A stretch of DNA of 64,000 nucleotides, from assembly GCF_042653205.1 (NCBI RefSeq), contig NZ_JBHSHY010000004.1:62001-126000 (forward strand). Reading direction: 5' to 3'. This DNA comes from Paenibacillus_Z sp042653205. GTDB lineage: Bacteria; Bacillota; Bacilli; Paenibacillales; Paenibacillaceae. Position numbers and translations under genes: made by a program. The notes under the pieces are model-generated. The model searched no databases. It was not told the DNA's origin and saw nothing but the letters and a program-made list of their open reading frames with translations. Numbering within the stretch: the stretch's first letter is position 1; every line of letters begins with the position of its first letter. Positions 54,197-63,100 of this stretch are shown here, in pieces.

Positions 54197-54875
54197 AGCG
54201 CTCGGTAAGGAGCGGTTGAAGAAGATGTATGTCTCGAACGGCGCGCACGAGCCGGTGTTCGGCGTCGCGACCGGGGAGATGAAGCCGATGGCGAAGAAGA
54301 TCAAGCGCAATCAGCCGCTGGCCGAGGAGCTCTATGCGACGGGGAATTATGATGCCATGTACTTCGCCGGCGTCATTGCTGATCCCAAGGCGATGACGGA
54401 GGCGGACTTCGACCGCTGGATCGCCGCGGCGTACTTCTACATGCTGTCGGACTTCGTGGTGGCCGTCACCCTGGCCGAGACGGAGATCGCGCAGCAGGTC
54501 GCGGATGCGTGGATCGCGAGCGGGGAGGAGCTGCGGATGTCGGCCGGCTGGAGCTGCTACTGCTGGCTGCTCGGGAGCTGGAAGGACGCCGAGTTCGATC
54601 CGGACAAGCTGGCCGGGATGCTCGAGGCGGTACAGCGAACGATTCATGACGCGCCGGAGCGCGCAAAGTTCGCGATGAACAATTTCCTCTACACCGTCGC
54701 CACGTCCTATGTGCCGCTCCACGAGCAGGCGGTCGCCGCGGCCCAGGCGGTCGGACCGGTTGCGGTGAATCCGGACAAGCCGAAGAGCAAGCAAGCCATT
54801 CACGCGTACGCGAACATTCAGAAGTTCCTCGAGAAAGGGAAGCCCGGCTTCAAACGGAAATACGTGCGGTGTTAA
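54153..54875 (+). CDS. AlkD-like DNA alkylation repair protein
   Basis: This 240-residue all-helical protein resembles the HEAT-like DNA alkylation repair family (AlkC/AlkD). Marks are YVSNGAHEPVFGVATGEM near residue 26, then AKKIKRNQPLAEELYATGNY, and a middle AGWSCYCWLLGSW. Such enzymes remove alkylated bases such as 3- and 7-substituted purines. The start is well supported by AAAGGAGAG at 54135-54143. The base composition jumps to about 65 percent GC here, like the genes to its right, so it is most likely a resident chromosomal gene next to the island edge. Its overlap with jetD is discussed there. A terminator follows about 60 bases on. Confidence 0.82.
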   Translation: MAEVMSVDAVMQELEALGKERLKKMYVSNGAHEPVFGVATGEMKPMAKKIKRNQPLAEELYATGNYDAMYFAGVIADPKAMTEADFDRWIAAAYFYMLSDFVVAVTLAETEIAQQVADAWIASGEELRMSAGWSCYCWLLGSWKDAEFDPDKLAGMLEAVQRTIHDAPERAKFAMNNFLYTVATSYVPLHEQAVAAAQAVGPVAVNPDKPKSKQAIHAYANIQKFLEKGKPGFKRKYVRC

Positions 54876-54932
54876 CCGCCCGCCAATCGGGGCGCGGACA
54901 CAGACAGCCAGGGCACGGACCGCTCGGACACG

Positions 54933-54979
54933 GACAGCTGCGGCAGGAAGATCGCTTCCTGCGCGCAGCTGTCTTTTTA
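54933..54979 (+). terminator. Terminator after the AlkD-like gene
   Basis: GACAGCTGC and GCAGCTGTC pair, with GCAGGAAG and CTTCCTGC pairing further in around an ATCG loop. TTTTT follows. It is very stable and likely ends the jet/alkD transcript. Confidence 0.88.
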
Positions 54980-55040
54980 CGTTCGCCTGCGGCAGGGAGA
55001 TCGTTCCTGCGCAGCTGTCTTTTTTACATTCGCCTGCGGC
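54938..55040 (+). repeat. Tandem duplication of the terminator unit
   Basis: A 49-base unit (54938-54986) is repeated with small changes as a 47-base unit (54987-55033), and CTGCGGC begins a third copy. Each unit contains the 3' arm and T run of the terminator, so the second copy forms a weaker hairpin of its own. Confidence 0.8.
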
Positions 55041-55169
55041 CATCGGCCCGAATGCGCTTCACAGCCTCTTCCTCACACGTGGTGTGAACAAAAAAACCGC
55101 GGCCCCTGAAAACGAAATGTAAGCAAGCGCCGCAAGGGATGCGCTATCATTGCTGTCACGACAACAATA

Positions 55170-55179
55170 GAAACGTTTC
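55170..55179. promoter_or_regulatory. LacI-type operator O1
   Basis: GAAACGTTTC, a perfect palindrome, 30 bases upstream of the -35 box. LacI-family regulators bind such centred CG palindromes. It is the first of three identical copies at 65-base intervals. Confidence 0.75.
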
Positions 55180-55199
55180 GATTCATCAATATTACCCTC

Positions 55200-55228
55200 T
55201 TGTATACGCTTTATTTTTCGGCTATAAT
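55200..55228 (+). promoter_or_regulatory. Promoter of the sugar transport and degradation operon
   Basis: TTGTAT at 55200-55205 and TATAAT at 55223-55228 are separated by 17 bases, an optimal vegetative promoter. The middle operator begins 6 bases after the -10 box, so bound repressor would cover the transcription start. Confidence 0.8.
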
Positions 55229-55234
55229 CGGTTC

Positions 55235-55244
55235 GAAACGTTTC
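55235..55244. promoter_or_regulatory. LacI-type operator O2 over the transcription start
   Basis: GAAACGTTTC again, exactly 65 bases after O1 and just downstream of the -10 box. Its position fits repression by blocking RNA polymerase. Confidence 0.8.
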
Positions 55245-55299
55245 ACTTACGTAGATTTCACTGATTATGACCTATTTTATGGGAATTATACGAGTAATC

Positions 55300-55309
55300 G
55301 AAACGTTTC
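55300..55309. promoter_or_regulatory. LacI-type operator O3 in the leader
   Basis: GAAACGTTTC, exactly 65 bases after O2. The even spacing, about six helical turns, would let repressor dimers on one face contact each other by looping. Confidence 0.75.
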
Positions 55310-55476
55310 TACGGAAATCCCGACGTTCGGAACGCCGTAATAAGGCTGGAAAACTCAGGACATAATGAGGGGGTGCGTGCGCTTCTCGGAGGGACGGACC
55401 GGAGGAAATGAAAGCGTGCACGTAAGGACAGCAGCATTGAATGGAATGGCGAAATCATCGAGAGGGGTTTTACGAT

Positions 55477-56739
55477 ATGAAAAAGACAGTGACCGTAATG
55501 ACGGCCGCGATGCTGAGCGTCGGCTTGCTCGCCGGCTGCGGAGCGAAGAACGATACGAACGGCGGCAATGCCGGCGAAGGCGGCGCTTCGAACGAGAAAG
55601 TGACGTTGACCGTATGGGGCATGGGCGAAGAAGCGAAGACGCTGCCGAAGTACGCGGACGAATTCACGAAAGCCAACCCGAACATCAAGGTCAACGTCCA
55701 AGCGCTGCCTTGGGATCAAGGCCACGATAAACTGCTGACGGCGGTCGCGTCGAAGAAAGGTCCGGACGTCGTCCAAATGGGCACGTCCTGGGTAGCGGAA
55801 TTCGCCGACGCCGGCGTGCTGGCCGACTTGACGCCATATGTCTCGCAATACCCGGAACTGAATCCCGATAACTTCTACGCAGGCTCCGTCACGGCAGGCA
55901 AGTACAACGACAAGTACGTCAGCTCGCCATGGTACGTCGAGACGCGCGTGCTGTTCTACCGCACGGACATGCTGAAGAGCGTCGGCTACGACAAGGCGCC
56001 GGCTACGTGGGACGAGCTGTCTGACGCCGCGGAGAAGCTGACCAAGGCCGGCGGCAAAGGCAAGTACGGCATGAGCATCGACCCGAAAGAGCAGTCCCTC
56101 GGCTTCATGTTCGCCCGCCAGAACGGCGCGGACTGGTTCACGTCGGACGGCAAGCCGAACTTCAACGATCCGAAGTTCGTCGAAGCGATCTCGTACATCA
56201 ATAGCTTCTACCAGAAAGGCACTACGCCGAAGGATCTCGGCATCGACATCATCCCGGCGTTCAAGGAAGGCATCGTGCCGATGTTCATCAGCGGCCCGTG
56301 GATGATCAAGCTGCTCCAGGATCAAGCGCCGGAGATCAAGGACAAATGGGCGCTCGCGGTTCTGCCGAAGAAAGAAAACAACAAGTCGGTGCTCGGCGGC
56401 TCGAACCTGTCGATCTTCGAATACTCCAAGAACAAGGATGCCGCGGCCAAGTTCGTCGCGTTCATGAGCAAGCCGGAGACGCAGCTGAAGTGGATGGACG
56501 ACACGAGCTCGCTGCCGGCCGCCACGTCCGCTTGGGATAACGACAAGCTGAAGAACGACCCGAACTACCAGATCCTCGGCGAACAGCTGAAGACGGCGGA
56601 ACCGATGCCGGTCCTGAAGTCCTGGGCGCAAATCGGCGACGCCTACCTGAAGCACTTCGAAGTGATCTACCGCAGCAACGCGGACGTGAAGAAGGAAATG
56701 GACAGCTTCAACGAAGAAGCGGCCAAGCTGATGAAGTAA
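55477..56739 (+). CDS. Extracellular sugar-binding lipoprotein of an ABC importer
   Basis: The ATG at 55477, nine bases after GAGAGGGG, gives 420 residues. A lipoprotein signal peptide ends in LLAGCG, with the Cys at residue 21 as lipidation site, then a Gly/Asn-rich linker. The mature part is a family 1 solute-binding protein (LTVWGMGEEAKTLPKYADEF, then KGPDVVQMGTSWVAEFADAG, and an aromatic-rich C-terminal lobe). It captures an oligosaccharide outside the membrane and delivers it to the two permeases that follow. No ATPase gene is present, so a shared MsmX/MsiK-type ATPase encoded elsewhere would energise it, as is common in Bacillota. Confidence 0.92.
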   Translation: MKKTVTVMTAAMLSVGLLAGCGAKNDTNGGNAGEGGASNEKVTLTVWGMGEEAKTLPKYADEFTKANPNIKVNVQALPWDQGHDKLLTAVASKKGPDVVQMGTSWVAEFADAGVLADLTPYVSQYPELNPDNFYAGSVTAGKYNDKYVSSPWYVETRVLFYRTDMLKSVGYDKAPATWDELSDAAEKLTKAGGKGKYGMSIDPKEQSLGFMFARQNGADWFTSDGKPNFNDPKFVEAISYINSFYQKGTTPKDLGIDIIPAFKEGIVPMFISGPWMIKLLQDQAPEIKDKWALAVLPKKENNKSVLGGSNLSIFEYSKNKDAAAKFVAFMSKPETQLKWMDDTSSLPAATSAWDNDKLKNDPNYQILGEQLKTAEPMPVLKSWAQIGDAYLKHFEVIYRSNADVKKEMDSFNEEAAKLMK

Positions 56740-56791
56740 TCTTTGCTTGACGAGCAATCCAGGTGCGGGAATCGTCTTCCGCTCCACTTGA

Positions 56792-56821
56792 AGCAGACCG
56801 GCCGCGCGCGGCCGGCCTGCT
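56792..56821 (+). other. GC-rich hairpin between binding protein and permease genes
   Basis: AGCAG/CTGCT and CCGGCCGC/GCGGCCGG pair almost perfectly with a 2-base centre and no T run. Such hairpins after binding-protein genes often protect the upstream mRNA and let the binding protein be made in excess. That role is inferred. Confidence 0.7.
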
Positions 56822-56863
56822 CTATATATGCCCCGGGCATGAAAAAGGAAGTGAGATCTCCCG

Positions 56864-57754
56864 ATGAAAGGTTTCCTGAATAGGCAAGCACCGTATGTGT
56901 TCATCGCGCCAACCTTGATATTGCTTACGCTGTTCTCCCTCGTCCCGATTCTGGTCGCGCTCGTGATCAGTCTCACCGACATGGACCTCGGAGGACTCGC
57001 GGATTATGGTTCCATCAATTTTATCGGCTTTGCCAACTATGCCGAAGTGCTGACGGATCCCGTCTTTTTGAAGTCCATCTTCAATACGATCTTCTATGTG
57101 GTGATCGGCGTGCCGCTGGTCATCGTGTTCTCGCTTGCCATCGCGCTGTTGATCAATCTGGGCACGTCCCGGATTTTCAAGGCGTTTCGCGTTGTCTATT
57201 ACCTCCCGTCCGTGACGAATATCGTGGCTGTCGCGGTCGTCTGGAGTTATCTCTATAATCCGCAGCTGGGCTTGTTCAACTACCTGCTGAACGCGGTCGG
57301 CCTGCCGGACGTGCAGTGGCTCACGCAGCCGACGACGGCCAAGCTGTCGCTGATTATGCTGGCGCTGTGGAAAGCGGTCGGTCTGAACATGATCATCTTC
57401 ATCGCGGCGCTGCAGGGCATTCCGAAGTCGTACTACGAAGCCGCGCAGCTGGACGGCGCGAGCCTGTGGCAGCAGGTGACGAAGATCACGATCCCGATGA
57501 TGCGCTTCGCGATCTTCTTCGTGTCCATCACGACGATGATCGGCTGGCTGCAGTTCTTCGAGGAACCGTTCGTCATGACGAACGGCGGTCCGCTGGACGG
57601 CACGCTGTCGGTATCGCTGTTCATCTACCAGAACGGCTTCAAGTTCAACCACTTCGGGTACGCGGCGGCCGGCTCGTTCGTGCTGTTCGTGTTCATCATT
57701 GCCATCACGCTGATCCAACTCCGGCTGCAAAAAAGCGAGTCGGACATGACTTAA
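56864..57754 (+). CDS. ABC sugar permease, MalF/UgpA type
   Basis: This 296-residue protein has six hydrophobic segments starting at about residue 10 (PYVFIAPTLILLTLFSLVPI). The cytoplasmic EAA loop is YYEAAQLDGASLWQQVTKIT near residue 190, which docks the ATPase. It is the first of two permeases of a carbohydrate importer. The start has AAGGAAGTGAG upstream. It is followed 18 bases later by the second permease. Confidence 0.92.
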   Translation: MKGFLNRQAPYVFIAPTLILLTLFSLVPILVALVISLTDMDLGGLADYGSINFIGFANYAEVLTDPVFLKSIFNTIFYVVIGVPLVIVFSLAIALLINLGTSRIFKAFRVVYYLPSVTNIVAVAVVWSYLYNPQLGLFNYLLNAVGLPDVQWLTQPTTAKLSLIMLALWKAVGLNMIIFIAALQGIPKSYYEAAQLDGASLWQQVTKITIPMMRFAIFFVSITTMIGWLQFFEEPFVMTNGGPLDGTLSVSLFIYQNGFKFNHFGYAAAGSFVLFVFIIAITLIQLRLQKSESDMT

Positions 57755-57772
57755 AGATGCGGGGAGATCACT

Positions 57773-58633
57773 ATGAGTAAATCAACTGCCGTGAGGAAAG
57801 GGAGCCCGGACGCGCAGCAGGGCGGCCGGCTGTTCCAATGGATATCCGTCATCGTGCTGAGCGTCGGCGGCCTCTTCTTCCTGCTGCCTTTCTTCTGGAT
57901 GATCATGTCGTCGTTCAAGCCGGAGAGCGAGATCGTGCAGATCCCGCCTACGCTGTGGCCGTCCCACTTCACGATGAAGAGCTTCGAGGACCTGTTCCAG
58001 AACATGAACTTCGGCGTGTATCTGAAGAATACGCTGATCATCGTGCTGTTCTCGTTCGTCGGGCTGCTGCTGAACGCGGTGGCGGGCTTCGGCTTCGCCA
58101 AGTACGACTTCAAGGGCCGCAACGGCCTGTTCGTGCTCGTCCTGGCGACGATGATGATCCCGAGCCAAGTGACGATGATTCCGGTCTACCTGATCCTGAA
58201 TTCGATGGGGCTGACCAATACGATGACGGGGATCGTGCTGCCGGGCTTCGTCGGCGCGTTCGCGATCTTCCTGTTCCGGCAGTTCATGTCGACGATTCCG
58301 ACGGAGCTGCTCGAGGCGACGCGGCTGGACGGCGCGAGCGAATACCGGATCTTCCTGCAGATCGCGCTGCCGATCTCGAAGCCGATCCTGGCGGTTCAGG
58401 CCATCCTGACGTTCATCGCCGGCTGGAACAGCTTCCTCTGGCCGCTGATCGTCGCGAACGACGAGAGCTTGTACACGCTGTCCGTCGGCCTCTCGCTGCT
58501 GAAGGGGCAGTATTCGTCGAACTACGGCCTGCAGATGGCGGGCGCTACGTTCATGGTCGCTCCGGTCATCATCCTGTTCACGTACTTCCAGAAGCATATT
58601 ATCGAGAATTTCAGCATCTCCGGTATGAAGTAA
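57773..58633 (+). CDS. ABC sugar permease, MalG/UgpE type
   Basis: This 286-residue protein has six membrane segments (first at about residues 22-46, ISVIVLSVGGLFFLLPFFWM) and an EAA loop LLEATRLDGASEYRIFLQIA near residue 185. It pairs with the preceding permease. The N-terminal tail is polar and cytoplasmic. The start has GGGGAG upstream, and the sulfatase follows after 28 bases. Confidence 0.92.
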   Translation: MSKSTAVRKGSPDAQQGGRLFQWISVIVLSVGGLFFLLPFFWMIMSSFKPESEIVQIPPTLWPSHFTMKSFEDLFQNMNFGVYLKNTLIIVLFSFVGLLLNAVAGFGFAKYDFKGRNGLFVLVLATMMIPSQVTMIPVYLILNSMGLTNTMTGIVLPGFVGAFAIFLFRQFMSTIPTELLEATRLDGASEYRIFLQIALPISKPILAVQAILTFIAGWNSFLWPLIVANDESLYTLSVGLSLLKGQYSSNYGLQMAGATFMVAPVIILFTYFQKHIIENFSISGMK

Positions 58634-58661
58634 TCCCCATTCCTAGTGGAAAGCAGGTGCT

Positions 58662-60077
58662 ATGACGATGTCCGCTGCTGCTCCGAAACGACCCAATATC
58701 TTGTTTATCATGTCGGACGACCACGCTTCGCATGCCATTGGCGCCTACGGCAGCCGTATTAACCAGACGCCGAATCTGGACCGGCTGGCCGACGAAGGCA
58801 TGCGCTTCGACAATTGCTTCTGCACGAACGCGATCTGCGCGCCGAGCCGCGCGACGATACTGACGGGGACGTACAACCACATCAACGGCGTCAAGACGCT
58901 CGGCGACGATCTGGACGGCCGGCAGGTGACGTTCCCGAAGCTGCTCCAGGCGGACGGTTACCAGACGGCGATCATCGGCAAGTGGCATCTCGGCCACGGC
59001 GGCCATCACGACCCGACGGGCTTCGATTACTGGAGCGTGCTGCCGGATCAGGGGGATTACCACGATCCTGATTTCATCGAGATGGGCACGAAGAAGAAGT
59101 TCGCAGGCTACGTCACGGACATCATCACGGACAAGTCGCTGGCCTGGATCGAGAACCGCGACCCGTCGCGCCCGTTCATGCTGATGTGCCATCATAAGGC
59201 GCCGCACCGGCATTGGGAACCGGACGAGAAGCATATGCACCTGTACGAAGAGCTGGAGATTCCCGAGCCGCCGACGTTCAACGACGACTACGCGACGCGC
59301 TCGCAGGCGGCCGTGCAGGCGAAGATGCGCATCGAAGACCTGAACGACCTCGATACGAAGGGACCGCCGCCGGAAGGACTGACGCCGGAAGAGGTCCGCA
59401 AGTGGAAGTACCAGCGCTACATCAAGGATTATCTCCGCTGCATCGCCTCTATCGACGATAACGTGGGCCGTCTGCTGGATTACCTCGACGAGCAGGGGCT
59501 GGCGGAGGATACGATCGTCATCTACACGTCCGACCAAGGCTTCTTCCTCGGCGATCACGGCTGGTTCGATAAGCGGTTCATGTACGAGGAGTCGCTGCGG
59601 ATGCCGTTCCTCATCCGCTACCCGCGGGAGATTCGGGCGGGCAGCGTGAGCGAGACGATGATTCTGAACACGGACTTCGCGCCGACGTTCCTCGATTACG
59701 CGGGGCTGCCGCTCCACGAGCGCATGCAGGGCTTCAGCATCCGGCCGCTGCTGAACGGCACGGTGCCGGAAGGCTGGCGGACGTCGATGGTGTACCGCTA
59801 CTGGATGCACTTGGACGGCATTCATGAAGTGTACTCGCACTACGGCATCCGGACGCACCGTTACAAGCTGATCTACTATTACGCGCAGGCGCTCGGCACG
59901 ACGGATTCGCGGGACGAATCCCGGCCGCCGGAGTGGGAGTGCTTCGATCTGGAGCAGGATCCGTACGAGCTGAACAATGTGTACGGCCAGCCGGATTATG
60001 CCGATACGATCGCGGCGCTCAAGCGGGAGCTGGAGCAGCTGATGGACGACGTGCAGGACGAATATTTGCATGCCTGA
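58662..60077 (+). CDS. Cysteine-type sulfatase, probably glycan-acting
   Basis: This 471-residue protein is a family S1 sulfatase. The metal site begins PNILFIMSDDHASHAIGAYG near residue 11. The modification site is CAPSRATILTG near residue 60, where Cys is converted to formylglycine by an anaerobic-type sulfatase maturase that must be encoded elsewhere. GKWHLGHGG follows near residue 107, and TSDQGFFLGDHGW near residue 290 completes the site. No signal peptide is seen, so it should act in the cytoplasm on an imported sulfated sugar. Its place between transporter and GH94-like genes supports this. The start may be 58662 or the ATG at 58668. Confidence 0.9.
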   Translation: MTMSAAAPKRPNILFIMSDDHASHAIGAYGSRINQTPNLDRLADEGMRFDNCFCTNAICAPSRATILTGTYNHINGVKTLGDDLDGRQVTFPKLLQADGYQTAIIGKWHLGHGGHHDPTGFDYWSVLPDQGDYHDPDFIEMGTKKKFAGYVTDIITDKSLAWIENRDPSRPFMLMCHHKAPHRHWEPDEKHMHLYEELEIPEPPTFNDDYATRSQAAVQAKMRIEDLNDLDTKGPPPEGLTPEEVRKWKYQRYIKDYLRCIASIDDNVGRLLDYLDEQGLAEDTIVIYTSDQGFFLGDHGWFDKRFMYEESLRMPFLIRYPREIRAGSVSETMILNTDFAPTFLDYAGLPLHERMQGFSIRPLLNGTVPEGWRTSMVYRYWMHLDGIHEVYSHYGIRTHRYKLIYYYAQALGTTDSRDESRPPEWECFDLEQDPYELNNVYGQPDYADTIAALKRELEQLMDDVQDEYLHA

Positions 60078-60178
60078 CCGGAAGCCTGCGGCGGCACGGC
60101 AGCTGCGCGGGCGGCCTCATACTTAGAGATATAGAGTTGAACGGATAGGATACCAAGAGCATGGGAGGGAGCCCGGAT

Positions 60179-63100
60179 ATGAATACTGAGCGAACAACGA
60201 CAACGATTCCCGTGGAAGCGGATGGGCTGGTCTTCACGTTCCTGGAGAGCGGCGATCTGCGCGATATTCAATACGAAGGCATCATGGTCAATCAAGTCAT
60301 GACGAATCCGCTGGACGGATCGATGAACAATCTGTATCTGCGCGTGCGCGAGGGAGGGCGGATTCAGTTCGCGCCGCTGCTGGGCGTGCATGCGAAGAGC
60401 GAAGTCCGCGCGTCGGACCGGCGCGTCGTCTGGAGCGGCGAGGCGCTCGGCGTGGCGTATCATGTGACGTTCGCGCTGATGCCCGGCCTGATCTGGTTCT
60501 GGGACGTCCGCCTGAGCGGCGACGGCGCGGAAGTGGATGTGGTGTACGGGCAGGACGTGGGACTCGCGGATAAAGGCGCGGTGCGCACGAACGAAGCGTA
60601 CATGTCGCAATACATCGGCCATACGGCGTTCCGCGCGGAAGAAGGCGGCTGCGTCGTCTGCTCGCGGCAGAACCAGCCGATGTCGTCCGGCTTCCCGTAC
60701 CTGCAGCAGGGCTCGCTGACCGGCGCCGCCGGCTACTCGACGGACGGCTTCCAATTCTTCGGCCTCTCCTATAAGGAGACGAACGTGCCGGAAGCGCTGA
60801 GCCAGGAGCGGCTGGCGAACACGGTCTACCAGTACGAATTCGCGTATACGGCGCTGCAGTCGGAGACGGTGCGGTTAAGCGGCGAAGCGTCGTTCGTGTT
60901 CTACGGCCTGCTGCGGCCGAACCATGCCGACGCGGTCACCGAGCTGGAATTCCGGGACGACGTGCTGACGGCTTGGGCACTGGCGCAGGCGGAGTCCGGC
61001 ATCGCCTCCGAACAGGAGCTGCGGCCGGTCAGTCCCCGCGTGGCGTGGAGCGACGCATTCGGCGAACCTCTTCACGGCGAAGCGCTGACGAAGGAAGAAG
61101 TCGCGGCGCTGTATCCGGTCCGGCTGCAGGAGGAGGTGGACGGCGAAGAGCTGCTGTCCTTCTTCACGGGCACGTACGAGCATATCGTGCTGAAGGCGAA
61201 GGAGCTGCGCACGGAGCGCCCGCACGGCCATATCCTCATGAGCGGCGACAATGCGCGGATGAACGAGCATGTCCTCTCGACGACCAACTACATGTACGGC
61301 ATCTTCCACTCGCAGATCACGGTCGGCAACACCTCGTTCAATAAACTGATGACGAATGCCCGCAATGCGCTGAACGTGCTGAAGACGTCCGGCCAGCGGA
61401 TCTATGTGGAAGCTGGCGGCAAGTACCGCCTGCTCACCCTGCCGTCGCTGTACGAGATCGGCTTCAATTACGCGCGCTGGATCTATAAACTCGCGGACGA
61501 TACGCTCGTGGTGACGGCTTGGACCAAGGCCGATTCGCCGGAGCTGGCGCTCGAGGCAGTCTCGAAGACCGGCCGGGCGTACCGCTTCCTCGTCACGAAT
61601 CAAATGACGATGAACGATAAGGAATACGAGCTCCCGTATCTCGTCGAGCAGGACGGCGCCGAGCTCGTCTTCCGCGCCGATCCCGAATCGCTAAGCGCGG
61701 GCGCTTATCCGGAGCTGCACTACCGGCTCGGCGTCACCGGCACGGCCATGCGCCTGCTCGACGAGCGCGCGCTCGCGCCGGAAGCGGCGGCGGGCTCCGC
61801 CTCGCTGGCGGTGCTGGCGCTGGAGCCGGCGGCCAGCTGGAGACTGACGATCGCGGGCCGTCTGGAAGCGGCCGAAGCCGCCGCGAAGGCGGGCGCTGCG
61901 GATGCGCAGCAGCCAGCGGAGGCGGATATCGAGCAGTACCGTTCGTTTCTGGCGTCGGTCATGAACGGCTTCCGGCTGACGCATGCGTCGGAGCGGCAGG
62001 CGCGGGAGCTGGAGAAGTTCAACGCGCTGGCGTGGTGGTACACCCATAACATGCTGGTGCACTACTCCGTGCCGCACGGTCTGGAGCAATACAGCGGCGC
62101 CGCCTGGGGCACGCGCGACGTCTGCCAAGGGCCGACGGAATACTTCCTGGCGACGGGCAAGTACGGCCAGGTCAAAGAAATCTTAAAGACGGTCTACGCG
62201 CATCAGTACCAGGAAGACGGCAACTGGCCGCAGTGGTTCATGTTCGACCGGTATTACCGCATTCAGCAGGAGGAGAGCCACGGCGATATCATCGTCTGGC
62301 CGCTGAAGGTGCTGGGCGATTACCTGCGGGTCACGGGCGACTTCTCGATTCTCGAGGAGCGCGTGCCGTACTCCACGCACAGCGGGGAGATGACGGAAGC
62401 GGCCTTCACCGTCCTCGACCATGCGCGCAAGGAACTGCAGTATATCAAGGACCATTTCCTGCACGGGACGCGGCTGTCCGCCTACGGGGACGGCGACTGG
62501 GACGACACGCTGCAGCCGGCGAACGCGAAGCTGAAGCAGTACATGATCAGCAGCTGGACCGTATCGCTGACGTTCCAGACATTAACCCAGCTGTCCGGCG
62601 CATTGTCCGGCCAAAGCGGGGAGCTGGCGGCACTGTCGGCCGAGCTGCAGGAGCTGGCCGCGGGCATCCAGGCTGACTTCAACCGGTACCTGGTGAAGGA
62701 CGGCATCATCTCCGGCTTCGCGTATATGGAAGAGCCGGAGCGGATCGAGCTGATGCTGCATCCGGCCGATGACAAGACCGGCATCGAATACCGCCTCCTC
62801 CCGATGACGCGCAGCATGATCGGCGAGCTGCTGGACGCGGATCAGGCGGAATCGCATTACCGCCTCATCAAGCGGGAGCTGTACTGCCCGGACGGCGTCC
62901 GGCTCATGAACCGCCCCGCGGACTATAACGGCGGCGTCAGCACCCGGTTCAAGCGCGCCGAGCAGGCGGCGAACTTCGGGCGCGAGATCGGGCTGCAGTA
63001 CGTGCATGCCCACATCCGCTTCATCGAAGCGATGGCCAAGCTCGGCAAGCGCGACGAAGTATGGCAGGGGCTGCGGATGATCAACCCGGTCGGCCTGCGC

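Larger units (their letters stand above)
54876..55476. other. Intergenic region with terminator repeat and sugar-operon control region
   Basis: No gene is supported. From left to right it holds a terminator whose sequence is duplicated in tandem (54933-55040), an AT-rich control region with a promoter and three operators (55170-55309), and a leader of about 165 bases before the solute-binding protein gene. Sub-features are listed separately. Confidence 0.7.

Noticed and set aside
55309..56982. A 557-residue leftward frame opposite the solute-binding protein gene
   Set aside because: Long antisense frames are expected in GC-rich coding DNA. It is Arg-, His- and Val-rich without motifs, while the plus strand encodes a clear lipoprotein.
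58611..60071. A 486-residue leftward frame opposite the sulfatase gene
   Set aside because: Same reasoning: a GC-driven shadow of a gene with intact catalytic motifs.
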